NCBI RefSeq assembly: GCF_003413745.1
Contig: NZ_QVID01000001.1
Coordinates: forward strand, 1,736,001-1,800,000
Origin: Marixanthomonas ophiurae
GTDB taxonomy: Bacteria > Bacteroidota > Bacteroidia > Flavobacteriales > Flavobacteriaceae
Length of the DNA stretch: 64,000 nucleotides
Direction of reading: 5' to 3'
Part shown: positions 51,301-57,922 of the stretch, one piece after another
How the letters are laid out: the number at the start of each line of letters is the position of its first letter
Position numbering within the stretch: position 1 is the stretch's first letter
Translations under genes and position numbers: made by a program
Notes under the pieces: generated by a model
Told to the model about the DNA's origin: nothing
The model's input: only the letters and a program-made list of their open reading frames with translations
Databases searched by the model: none

Positions 51301-51757
51301 GTTCACCATCTAAAGTAACATAATCTCTAGTAGCAGAAAGTTCACGATCGTAGGTAGAGGCGGTTACAGTAAGTGTTTCGTTGTCTTTAAAACGTTTTGC
51401 AGTCTCTTTTACCACTGCAAAAGCTTCAGGAAGTATTTCTTCGAGGGTTGCTTTTTCAACTTCGTAGCGGTTGTCTTTCAGCGCATCTATTTGGTTATAG
51501 ATTTCCTCTTTCTTGTCAATATCTTCTTCCGCATCAGCATCGATCCGTAATTGATCAATTTGTTGCTGTAGGTCTTTTTGATCTTCTTTAATCTTAGCAC
51601 GAAACGTATCGGACTTGGCCCTTAATTCATCTAAAGATAAGCTAGACATAGCACTTTCGTGCTCTTTAATTTTATCAACGTAGGGTTGAATTTCACTTAT
51701 GTCTTTTTTGGATTTGTCTCCAACAAAAGCTTTTAAAATATTATCTAATATTTTCAT
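48398..51757 (-). CDS. secA: Preprotein translocase ATPase SecA
   Basis: 1119 aa. Walker A MQTGEGKTL, DEVD box VDEVDSVLIDDARTPLIIS, nucleotide-binding domain 2 with MAGRGTDIKLS and QLRGRSGRQGDPGSS. It is longer than the Enterobacterial protein (about 900 aa) owing to insertions in the preprotein cross-linking region and linker, as is usual in Bacteroidota. The C-terminal CxCxSxxxxxxCCH zinc motif is absent; the protein ends GEWVLTEA. It drives Sec-dependent export of the many signal-peptide proteins in the window. Own transcription unit. Confidence 0.97.
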   Translation of the reverse strand: MKILDNILKAFVGDKSKKDISEIQPYVDKIKEHESAMSSLSLDELRAKSDTFRAKIKEDQKDLQQQIDQLRIDADAEEDIDKKEEIYNQIDALKDNRYEVEKATLEEILPEAFAVVKETAKRFKDNETLTVTASTYDRELSATRDYVTLDGEQATWQNSWDAAGKEVTWDMVHYDVQLIGGVAMHQGKVAEMQTGEGKTLVATLPMYLNALAGNGVHLVTVNDYLAKRDSAWMAPIFEFHGMSVDCIDYHRPNSEERRKAYNADITYGTNNEFGFDYLRDNMAHNPKDLVQRPHHFAIVDEVDSVLIDDARTPLIISGPVPEGDRHEFNELKPKVQDIVNVQRKYLTGVLAEAKKLIKEGDTKEGGFQLLRVFRGLPKNKALIKFLSEDGIRQLLQKTENHYMQDNNREMPKVDEELYFVIDEKNNQIELSDKGVEYLSGSDNPDFFVMPEMGTEIAKIEDQELPKEEEAELKEVLFRDFGIKSERIHTLNQLLKAYALFEKDTQYVVMENKVMIVDEQTGRIMDGRRYSDGLHQAIEAKEDVKIEAATQTFATVTLQNYFRMYRKLSGMTGTAVTEAGELWEIYELDVVEIPTNRPIARHDREDKIYKTKREKYNAVIDEVTNLSKAGRPVLIGTTSVEISELLSRMLGIRKIPHNVLNAKMHKKEADIVAEAGKSGMVTIATNMAGRGTDIKLSKEVKEAGGLAIVGTERHDSRRVDRQLRGRSGRQGDPGSSQFYVSLEDNLMRLFGSERIAKMMDRMGLEEGEVIQHSMISKSIERAQKKVEENNFGIRKRLLEYDDVMNAQREVIYKRRYHALFGERLRVDVANMIFETSEAISESNKMAQDYKNFEFELIRYFSMSSPISEKEFEKMNTLEIAGKVYKAAYQHYQEKMLRNAEMAFPVIKNVYENHKDQYKRILVPFTDGVKTLNVATDLEKAYESEGKQLVQDFEKNITLAIIDDSWKTHLRKMDELKQSVQLAVHEQKDPLLIYKFEAFELFKVMIDKVNREVISFLFKGELPQENQQQITEAKQVRNKEKLSEEKEEIQNMDERAAQSRAAGDTQRQQQQVTETIVRERPKIGRNEKVTIKNVMSGENKTMKYKQAIPLLDKGEWVLTEA

Positions 51758-51898
51758 GGGTTACTGGTGTGTTTTATGCTCAAAAAAAGTGCGGACAGGA
51801 AGCCGTGATTGATACCTACAAAAAAACTGCAAAAAAATAAGGTAACCAAGAAGATGGTTTGTTTTATTTATTGTCATATTTTTTTGTTTTGAGCAAAA

Positions 51899-51928
51899 AA
51901 AAAGCCTCTATGAGTATAGAGACTTTTT
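51899..51928. terminator. Intrinsic terminator downstream of the DUF2795 gene
   Basis: AGCCTCTAT/ATAGAGACT stem with one C:A mismatch and a GAGT loop, A-tract and T-tract on both sides; lies in the gap between the DUF2795 gene and secA. Confidence 0.75.
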
Positions 51929-51975
51929 AATTAGTATTTCAGTTATTGTTGTAACGTAGCATTGATATGCCGTTA

Positions 51976-52197
51976 TTAATATTCATCTTCATTCCACAGA
52001 TAATCATCATCTGTAGGATAGTCTGGCCAAATTTCTTCAATAGAATCGTAAGAGTCGCCTTCATCTTCAATAGCCTGTAGGTTTTCCACTACTTCTAGTG
52101 GAGCTCCCGTTCTAATGGCGTAATCTATTAATTCATCTTTTGTTGCCGGCCAAGGTGCATCACTTAAATAGGATGCTAATTCTAAAGTCCAATACAT
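51976..52197 (-). CDS. DUF2795 protein
   Basis: 73 aa, acidic. LASYLSDAPWPATKDELIDY, LEVVENLQAIEDEGDSYDS, and IEEIWPDYPTDDDYLWNEDE. The first 50 residues match DUF2795, a small fold of unknown function. Well-formed promoter: TTG at 52252-52250, 19-bp spacer, TATTTTTG at 52230-52223. Confidence 0.85.
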   Translation of the reverse strand: MYWTLELASYLSDAPWPATKDELIDYAIRTGAPLEVVENLQAIEDEGDSYDSIEEIWPDYPTDDDYLWNEDEY

Positions 52198-52222
52198 AGC
52201 ACTTTGTGTTTTATAATTTCTG

Positions 52223-52252
52223 CAAAAATAATTTTTTCGATTAAAAAGTCAA
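52223..52252 (-). promoter_or_regulatory. Promoter of the DUF2795 gene
   Basis: Minus strand TTG-N19-TATTTTTG, one of the best matches in the window to the Bacteroidota consensus. Predicted start about 52216, 19 nt before the ATG. Confidence 0.7.
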
Positions 52253-52336
52253 GAAAAATCGCAATTATTTATGCTATATTTTAAAGAACGTTTTTAAATC
52301 GCTGATTTATAATATATTAAATTTTATGAGAAAACC

Positions 52337-52909
52337 TTATATTTTCTCTGGAATCCATTTAACTTCTTCAGCTTGCAGGTCATGAGTCAATTTCCGTGCC
52401 AGCACAAATAGATAGTCAGATAGGCGGTTTAAATATTTTAAAACACGCTCATCAATAGGTTCTTCATGGTGCAATAACGTAGCTAAACGTTCCGCCCGAC
52501 GACAGACACAACGGGCTATGTGACAATATGACACAGTAGGATGTCCGCCAGGGAGTACAAAGTGTGTCATAGGAGCGAGGTTATCGTTCATCGTGTCCAT
52601 TTCGGTTTCTAGTCGTTCGATATCTTCTTCTTCAATTTTTGGGATGTTTAAGCGTTCTTTGCCGCTTTTTAGCATCGCCTTTTCAGGATCGGTGGCTAAA
52701 ATAGCACCTAATGTAAAAAGTCGATCCTGTACGTGAATTAAAATTTCCTTGGAACGCGGATCAATTTTTTGATCACGAATAAGGCCAATATATGAGTTTA
52801 ATTCGTCAACTGTTCCGTAACTATCAATGCGGATATGGTATTTAGGGACACGCGTACCGCCAAATAGAGCTGTAGTGCCTTTGTCACCGGTTTTAGTATA
52901 TATTTTCAT
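52337..52909 (-). CDS. Cob(I)alamin adenosyltransferase (PduO-type)
   Basis: 190 aa. MKIYTKTGDKGTTALFGGTR at the N-terminus (ATP-binding loop), IDSYGTVDELNSYIG, and C-terminal CHIARCVCRRAERLATLL with YLNRLSDYLFVLARKL. These are the PduO/MMAB hallmarks. It makes adenosylcobalamin for mutases such as IcmF. It does not lie next to meaB or icmF. Translated from a good ATG; no riboswitch seen in the 32-bp gap. Confidence 0.95.
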   Translation of the reverse strand: MKIYTKTGDKGTTALFGGTRVPKYHIRIDSYGTVDELNSYIGLIRDQKIDPRSKEILIHVQDRLFTLGAILATDPEKAMLKSGKERLNIPKIEEEDIERLETEMDTMNDNLAPMTHFVLPGGHPTVSYCHIARCVCRRAERLATLLHHEEPIDERVLKYLNRLSDYLFVLARKLTHDLQAEEVKWIPEKI

Positions 52910-52941
52910 GGTATTATATTTCTGAAGGAAGCTAATACTAT

Positions 52942-53115
52942 TTACTCCCTAGTTTCTTTTTCTTTTTTCTTTTCAAAATAATCATTTCTAAAATTTCTAC
53001 GCCTTCTTTTGCTTAAGGCTTTGGTGTTTCTTTTGTTCCATAAATAGAGGAGTAGCAGTAATAAAATACCACCCACGGCGAGTACAATAGGGTTTGAAAA
53101 GAAAGATGTATCCAT
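52942..53115 (-). CDS. Small single-helix membrane protein
   Basis: 57 aa from the ATG at 53115 (MDTSFFSNPIVLAVGGILLL); a further in-frame start at 53145 would add ten polar residues. One hydrophobic helix (about 9-27) is followed by a very basic tail (LSKRRRRNFRNDYFEKKKEK). No family. Possibly cotranscribed with the adenosyltransferase gene. Confidence 0.55.
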   Translation of the reverse strand: MDTSFFSNPIVLAVGGILLLLLLYLWNKRNTKALSKRRRRNFRNDYFEKKKEKETRE

Positions 53116-53225
53116 AGTGTGTGAAGATACAGAGGCAAGGAGCAAATTCCAAATTCCAAATAAGAAATTACAGATCGGCTGATTTTAGCTTTAAATTTTA
53201 GACAATAGACAATAGGCAGTTTGAA

Positions 53226-53280
53226 GGTGGTTTCGATACAAATTTGTAATTCCTGCGGACTTACACATTTACTCAACCGA
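53226..53280. repeat. Dispersed intergenic repeat, copy A
   Basis: GGTGGTTTCGATACAAATTT (first 20 bases) to ACTCAACCG. It shares the left arm TTTCGATACAAATTT and right arm ACTCAACC with 55039-55095. Part of the gap 53146-53408, which otherwise holds only the heptamer array and AT-rich sequence. Confidence 0.6.
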
Positions 53281-53385
53281 CAGTTGGCAGTTTTTGGTTA
53301 CTGCTTTTTTCAGAAAGAAAAGAGATAAAATTTCATAGAGGATTGAGGCTTATTTTGTCATATTTAAAAAAACAATCACTTTTTT

Positions 53386-53427
53386 CACTACTCACTACTC
53401 ACTACTCACTACTCACTACTCACTACT
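53386..53427. repeat. Six tandem copies of the heptamer CACTACT
   Basis: Perfect 7-bp repeat, six copies, 42 bp. Its right half overlaps the last codons of the ABC ATPase gene ending at 53409, which reads ...EVVSSE-stop. Because 7 is not a multiple of 3, a gain or loss of a unit would alter the C-terminus. Confidence 0.9.
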
Positions 53428-54110
53428 TCTTTTCTTGTGTCGCTCTCTATTATTCCGTCTCGAAGGCGAATAATACGATGCGCTTTTTCAGCTATATCTT
53501 CTTCGTGGGTTACTAAAATAACAGTGTTCCCAGATTTATGAATGGCATCGAAGAGGTTCATGATTTCCTCCGAGGTTTTGGAGTCTAGGTTTCCGGTAGG
53601 CTCATCGGCTAAAATAATAGACGGCTTATTAACCAAAGCACGACCCACGGCCACACGTTGACGTTGCCCTCCTGAAAGTTGATTGGGTTTGTGATCCATA
53701 CGATCTACCAAACCTACATCGGTCAATACCTCTGCAGCTCGTTCTGCACGGGCAGTTTTCGATGCTCCGGCATATACCATAGGCAAGGCAACATTGTCTA
53801 AGGCAGTGGTTCTAGGTAATAAATTAAAAGTTTGAAATACAAAACCAATTTCTTTGTTTCGTATTTCGGCGAGTTCGTCATCGGTAAGGTTGCTTACATC
53901 GATGCCGTTTAATTCGTAGCTTCCAGAAGTGGGCGTATCTAAACAGCCCAATAAATTCATTAAGGTTGACTTTCCGGAGCCTGATGGTCCCATTAAGGCG
54001 ACGTATTCCCCTTTATCGATATCTAGGTCTATTCCTTTTAAAACTTTTACGATTTCTTGCCCTAAAGGGAAGTCTCGCCTTATATCTCGTATTTTAATGA
54101 GTGAACCCAT
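53409..54110 (-). CDS. ABC transporter ATPase, LolD/MacB type
   Basis: 233 aa. Walker [10 protein letters not shown], signature [15 protein letters not shown], Walker [13 protein letters not shown]-loop [10 protein letters not shown]. The length and sequence fit the LolD/MacB/FtsE subfamily, which uses MacB-fold permeases to move lipoproteins or substrates out of the inner membrane. No permease is beside it, so the partner lies elsewhere. The C-terminus (EVVSSE) is encoded by a heptamer repeat. Confidence 0.92.
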   Translation of the reverse strand: MGSLIKIRDIRRDFPLGQEIVKVLKGIDLDIDKGEYVALMGPSGSGKSTLMNLLGCLDTPTSGSYELNGIDVSNLTDDELAEIRNKEIGFVFQTFNLLPRTTALDNVALPMVYAGASKTARAERAAEVLTDVGLVDRMDHKPNQLSGGQRQRVAVGRALVNKPSIILADEPTGNLDSKTSEEIMNLFDAIHKSGNTVILVTHEEDIAEKAHRIIRLRDGIIESDTRKEVVSSE

Positions 54111-54149
54111 GCTTGTGTTTTAATTAGCTTGCTCTGTCTCCATAAGACG

Positions 54150-54157
54150 CAAAGGTA
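54150..54157 (-). promoter_or_regulatory. -7 element of the ABC ATPase gene
   Basis: TACCTTTG on the minus strand, predicted start about 54143, 33 nt before the ATG at 54110. No -33 TTG at normal spacing. Confidence 0.45.
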
Positions 54158-54166
54158 ACACAGATG

Positions 54167-54940
54167 TTACAAACGAATGGAAAAATGTTGCTTTCGCTGT
54201 TCTTTTCTGAAGAAAACCAAGCCCCATTGAAAGGTGTCAACGCTTACAGTAACTTTTGGGTGTTTTAGGATTTCCTGCCACGCTTCGGTCATTTCTTTAT
54301 TCCAATATATATCGTCAAATATTAAAACTGAATCATTGTTGATATGGTTCAGTAACCATTTAAAATACTTTAGCGTATTTTCTTTATTGTGGTTCCCATC
54401 TATAAATACCAAATCGAATATTTCTGAAGGATGTTTATCAAAAAAACTTTCAAAAGACTGTTGATGGGTTTTTATGGTTGAAATATTGTGGTTTGCAAAG
54501 TAGTCGGTTGCCTTTTGTAAGGTATTTGGACAGCCTTCCACCGTTTTTATGGTTGCACTGGAGTTTCCTAAAGCCATTGCGGTCGTTGCCATCCCTAAGG
54601 AAGTACCCAATTCCAAGATGTTTGTAGGTTGATAATAATGAACCAATCGAAATAATAGTTTTTGACTTTTAGAAGTGATACCCGCGTGTTTCGCAATATC
54701 AGCAACTTTTCTATTATTGGTTTTAAAAACCCTAGAACCAGCACCAAAATCAGTTACTTCTATTTTTTCTGAATCAGCTAGTAGGGATTCTCTGTGATTT
54801 TTCAATGTTTTATAGACATTGTATTTTTTCTTATCATAAAAACATTGGGTAAGCAATTGATATACAAATGGCGAGTGCACTCCATGTTGGTTGGTCGCTC
54901 GAAGCAAAAAAGAAAGGTATGAGAGTATCTGGTGTTTCAC
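54167..54940 (-). CDS. Class I SAM-dependent methyltransferase
   Basis: 257 aa. SAM motif I LELGTSLGMATTAMALG (about 107-123), then VEGCPNTLQKATDY, FDLVFIDGNHNKENTLKYFK, and SVLIFDDIYWNKEM. The layout resembles O-methyltransferases of the caffeoyl-CoA/catechol group, with an N-terminal helical extension (HQILSYLSFLLRATNQHGVH). Substrate unknown. It is followed by the LolD-like gene on the same strand, with a separate promoter. Confidence 0.85.
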   Translation of the reverse strand: MKHQILSYLSFLLRATNQHGVHSPFVYQLLTQCFYDKKKYNVYKTLKNHRESLLADSEKIEVTDFGAGSRVFKTNNRKVADIAKHAGITSKSQKLLFRLVHYYQPTNILELGTSLGMATTAMALGNSSATIKTVEGCPNTLQKATDYFANHNISTIKTHQQSFESFFDKHPSEIFDLVFIDGNHNKENTLKYFKWLLNHINNDSVLIFDDIYWNKEMTEAWQEILKHPKVTVSVDTFQWGLVFFRKEQRKQHFSIRL

Positions 54941-55038
54941 GTTTTAGATATGAGACATTAGATTTTAGATATGAGATTATAGTAATAATGGCTTTTATAC
55001 AAATTTACGCAACCACCTTTTATTTTGTTGTTTTAATA

Positions 55039-55095
55039 GGTTGTTTCGATACAAATTTACAATCACTATCGTGCTTGCAAATTCACTCAACCACC
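55039..55095. repeat. Dispersed intergenic repeat, copy B
   Basis: GGTTGTTTCGATACAAATTT (first 20 bases) through ATTCACTCAACCACC. The two ends are imperfect inverted arms. A shorter fragment (ATACAAATTTACGCAACCAC) lies at 54998-55017. Confidence 0.6.
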
Positions 55096-55153
55096 TTAAA
55101 TATATCTTTTCGGAGACGGAGTGCTCCTATGGTAGGAGGGCTATATTGAAGGT

Positions 55154-57022
55154 CTATGCCTTCTCCGACAACTCAAACCAACGCATTTCCTTTTCTTCAA
55201 TGGCATCGATTAATTCTTGCAGCTTTAAAGATTGTTTGTCTATTTCTTCGCCGTCCCAATCTTCTGTTGCGAATTTGTTTTGTAATGCTTCTTTTTCTTT
55301 TTCTAGTTTGGCAATTTCTTTCTCTAGGTTTCTATGTTCTTTTTGTTCATGATAACTTAATTTGGCTTTGGTAGCGTCTTTCTTCGAATCGGTTTTTGGG
55401 GGTTCTACTATTTCGGTTTTAGCTTTAGGTGCTTTTTTGGGTTTACTGTCTTCATAGGTTCGGTAATCACTGTAATTGCCAGGGAAATCTTGTATTTCAC
55501 CTTTTCCTTTAAAAACAAATAAGTGGTCCACAATCTTATCCATAAAATATCGGTCGTGTGATACTACGATTAAACAACCTGGGAAATCTAATAGGAAACT
55601 TTCCAAAACATTTAGGGTTACAATATCCAGATCGTTTGTAGGTTCATCAAGTATTAAAAAGTTTGGGTTCTTAATAAGCACGGTACATAAATACAATCGT
55701 TTGCGCTCGCCACCGCTCAGTTTCTCTACATAATCGTATTGCTTTTTACGATCAAACATAAACCGTTCTAATAGTTGTTGTGCCGAAATTTGTCTTCCTT
55801 TTTTAAGCGGAATGTAATCCCCAAATTCCCGAACTACATCGATTACCTTTTGTTTTTCCTTTATTTTAATTCCTTTTTGGGTGTAATAGCCAAACTTAAC
55901 TGTTTCACCAATCACCACTTTACCAGTATCTGGTTCTTGTTTGCCGGTAAGGATGTTTAAAAAAGTAGATTTTCCCGTACCGTTTTTACCAATAATACCC
56001 ACGCGTTCCCCACGAAGGAAGTTATACTCAAAATTGGTAAAAAGTTCTTTGTCATCATACGCTTTCGAAATATTATGCAATTCCACCACCTTCGTACCCA
56101 AGCGCTCCATGTTGAGTTCTAATTGTATTTCGTGATCGTTACGACGTTTGCTAGCACGTGATTTTATTTCGTGAAAATCTTCAATACGTGATTTGCTTTT
56201 GGTGGTTCGGGCTTTGGGCTGCCGGCGCATCCAGTCCAATTCTTTTTTGTAGAGTTGTTTGGCTTTTTCGGTTTCGGTGGCTTGGTTTTCTATTCGGGCA
56301 TCCCGTTTTTCTAGGTAATAACTGTAATTTCCCTTATAGCTATAGAGGTTGCCCTGATCCAGTTCTATCATTTCATTACACACGCGTTCTAAAAAATAAC
56401 GGTCGTGCGTTACCATGAATAGGGTGAAATTCTCCTTAGCAAACAACTCTTCTAGCCATTCGATCATTTCAAGGTCCAAATGGTTGGTTGGCTCATCCAT
56501 CACCAATAGATCGGGACCGGTTAAAAGTGCAATCGCTAGCGCTAATCGCTTTTTTTGTCCGCCACTTAACGAAGCAACCTTTTGGTTGAGGTCGTCCAGT
56601 TTTAGCTTAGAAAGTATTTGCTTGTATTTGGTTTCAAAATCCCAAGCGTTTTGAGCGTCCATTGCATCGAAAGCTTTTTGATAAGCTTCGGTGTCTTCTG
56701 GGTTTTCCAGGGCACGTTCATACTTAGCAATTGTTTTTAAAATAGGGTTTTCTGAAGCTAAAATGGTTTCTTCAATGGTAAGCTTGGGGTCTAGATTAGG
56801 CTCTTGCGACAGAAAGGATACTTTCAAGTTTTTACGATACACCACTTCTCCGGTATCGGGAATGTCGGCTCCTGAAAGAATGTTCAACAAAGAGGTTTTT
56901 CCTGTTCCATTTTTAGCGACAAAACCAATTTTTTGGCCTTGATTGATTCCGAAGGAAATATCCGTAAAAAGAATGCGTTCTCCGTATGACTTTGATATGT
57001 TTTCTACTGAAAGGTAATTCAC
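55154..57022 (-). CDS. ABC-F family ATPase (Uup-like)
   Basis: 622 aa. Two ABC cassettes in one chain. First: AKNGTGKTS, SGGQKKRLALAIALL, MDEPTNHLD. Second: GKNGTGKST, LSGGERKRLYLCTVL, LDEPTNDLD. They are joined by a charged linker (ATETEKAKQLYKKELDWMRR), with a Lys/Glu-rich coiled-coil C-terminus (KEHRNLEKEIAKLEKEKEAL). It has no membrane helices. ABC-F proteins act on the ribosome, some giving antibiotic resistance; the C-terminal coiled coil fits Uup. Confidence 0.93.
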   Translation of the reverse strand: MNYLSVENISKSYGERILFTDISFGINQGQKIGFVAKNGTGKTSLLNILSGADIPDTGEVVYRKNLKVSFLSQEPNLDPKLTIEETILASENPILKTIAKYERALENPEDTEAYQKAFDAMDAQNAWDFETKYKQILSKLKLDDLNQKVASLSGGQKKRLALAIALLTGPDLLVMDEPTNHLDLEMIEWLEELFAKENFTLFMVTHDRYFLERVCNEMIELDQGNLYSYKGNYSYYLEKRDARIENQATETEKAKQLYKKELDWMRRQPKARTTKSKSRIEDFHEIKSRASKRRNDHEIQLELNMERLGTKVVELHNISKAYDDKELFTNFEYNFLRGERVGIIGKNGTGKSTFLNILTGKQEPDTGKVVIGETVKFGYYTQKGIKIKEKQKVIDVVREFGDYIPLKKGRQISAQQLLERFMFDRKKQYDYVEKLSGGERKRLYLCTVLIKNPNFLILDEPTNDLDIVTLNVLESFLLDFPGCLIVVSHDRYFMDKIVDHLFVFKGKGEIQDFPGNYSDYRTYEDSKPKKAPKAKTEIVEPPKTDSKKDATKAKLSYHEQKEHRNLEKEIAKLEKEKEALQNKFATEDWDGEEIDKQSLKLQELIDAIEEKEMRWFELSEKA

Positions 57023-57097
57023 GTGATAGCTTTTTGCAAAATAAAGGGATTTTAATCACTTACAATGAAATATATTTTATTATTACAATCGTTGCGT

Positions 57098-57105
57098 TAT
57101 ATTTG
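57098..57105 (+). promoter_or_regulatory. -7 element of the wza-wzc transcript
   Basis: TATATTTG; predicted start about 57112, which lies after an in-frame ATG at 57065 and before the ATG at 57128, so the latter is the start. No TTG at -33. Confidence 0.5.
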
Positions 57106-57127
57106 TTGTGCAACAAGCCGGCAATCT

Positions 57128-57922
57128 ATGAAATCTACACACCTGATCCTTTTATTGATCCTTACCATATGTGTGTCTTCCTGTGTAACTACCAAACAAT
57201 TGACATATTTACAAGAAGATGGCGTAGTGGAAGACAGTTTAATCCCTATTCAAAAAGAACAAGAACCGTATCGATTGCATGTAAATGATTTATTAAGTAT
57301 CCGGGTAAAAGCGATTGATCAGGAAACCGTGGGAATTTTTAACCCAATAAATGATGCTAATCCCAATGCCACGGGTGAAGAAAAATTGTATTATGATGGT
57401 TTTGTGGTGGACAGGCACGGCAACATTCGTGTACCTAGTTTAGGCGAAGTAAATGTATTGGGCCTAACGGTGGAGGAAGTTCGAGAAAAAATAGAAAAAA
57501 CGTTATTGGAAGATTTCTTTAAAGCCGAGGCTAATATTTTTGTAACGGTAAAATTAGCTGGAATACGTTATACTATTAATGGTGAAATTGGAAACCCTGG
57601 ATCAAATATAATTTATAGAGACGAAGTGAGCATTATGGAAGCCATTGCCAATAGTGGTGATATTGAAATTACTGGCGACCGTAAAAATGTAGTAATCATT
57701 AGGCAGTATCCATTAGGTCAAAAAGTACATCATATAGATTTAACCAGTATCAATGCCATGAATTCACCTTACTATTATGTAAAGCCAAACGACCTAATCT
57801 TGATTAACCCATTGCCTCAAAAATCATTAGGTACTGGAAAAACCGGTTTTGAAACATTTAGGACTATCATAACTGTTGTAACAGCTTTTTCAACCATTCT
57901 TCTATTATCAACCAGACTATAA
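57128..57922 (+). CDS. wza: Polysaccharide export outer-membrane lipoprotein Wza-like
   Basis: 264 aa from the ATG at 57128, which starts a lipoprotein signal with lipobox VSSC (Cys19). Poly_export domain at about 50-150 (YRLHVNDLLSIRVKAI, VDRHGNIRVPSLGEVNVLG), then an SLBB domain (YTINGEIGNPGSNIIYRDE) and a C-terminal helix (TIITVVTAFSTILLLS). It is much shorter than E. coli Wza (379 aa), as is usual in Bacteroidota. Its stop overlaps the wzc ATG by one base. Confidence 0.92.
   Translation: MKSTHLILLLILTICVSSCVTTKQLTYLQEDGVVEDSLIPIQKEQEPYRLHVNDLLSIRVKAIDQETVGIFNPINDANPNATGEEKLYYDGFVVDRHGNIRVPSLGEVNVLGLTVEEVREKIEKTLLEDFFKAEANIFVTVKLAGIRYTINGEIGNPGSNIIYRDEVSIMEAIANSGDIEITGDRKNVVIIRQYPLGQKVHHIDLTSINAMNSPYYYVKPNDLILINPLPQKSLGTGKTGFETFRTIITVVTAFSTILLLSTRL

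Noticed and set aside
53386-53427. Short tandem array that might be a CRISPR
   Set aside because: The unit is 7 bp with no spacers; it is a simple-sequence repeat.
53409-57022. LolD-like and ABC-F ATPase genes as one transporter operon
   Set aside because: ABC-F proteins have no permease partner, and a separately promoted methyltransferase gene lies between them.
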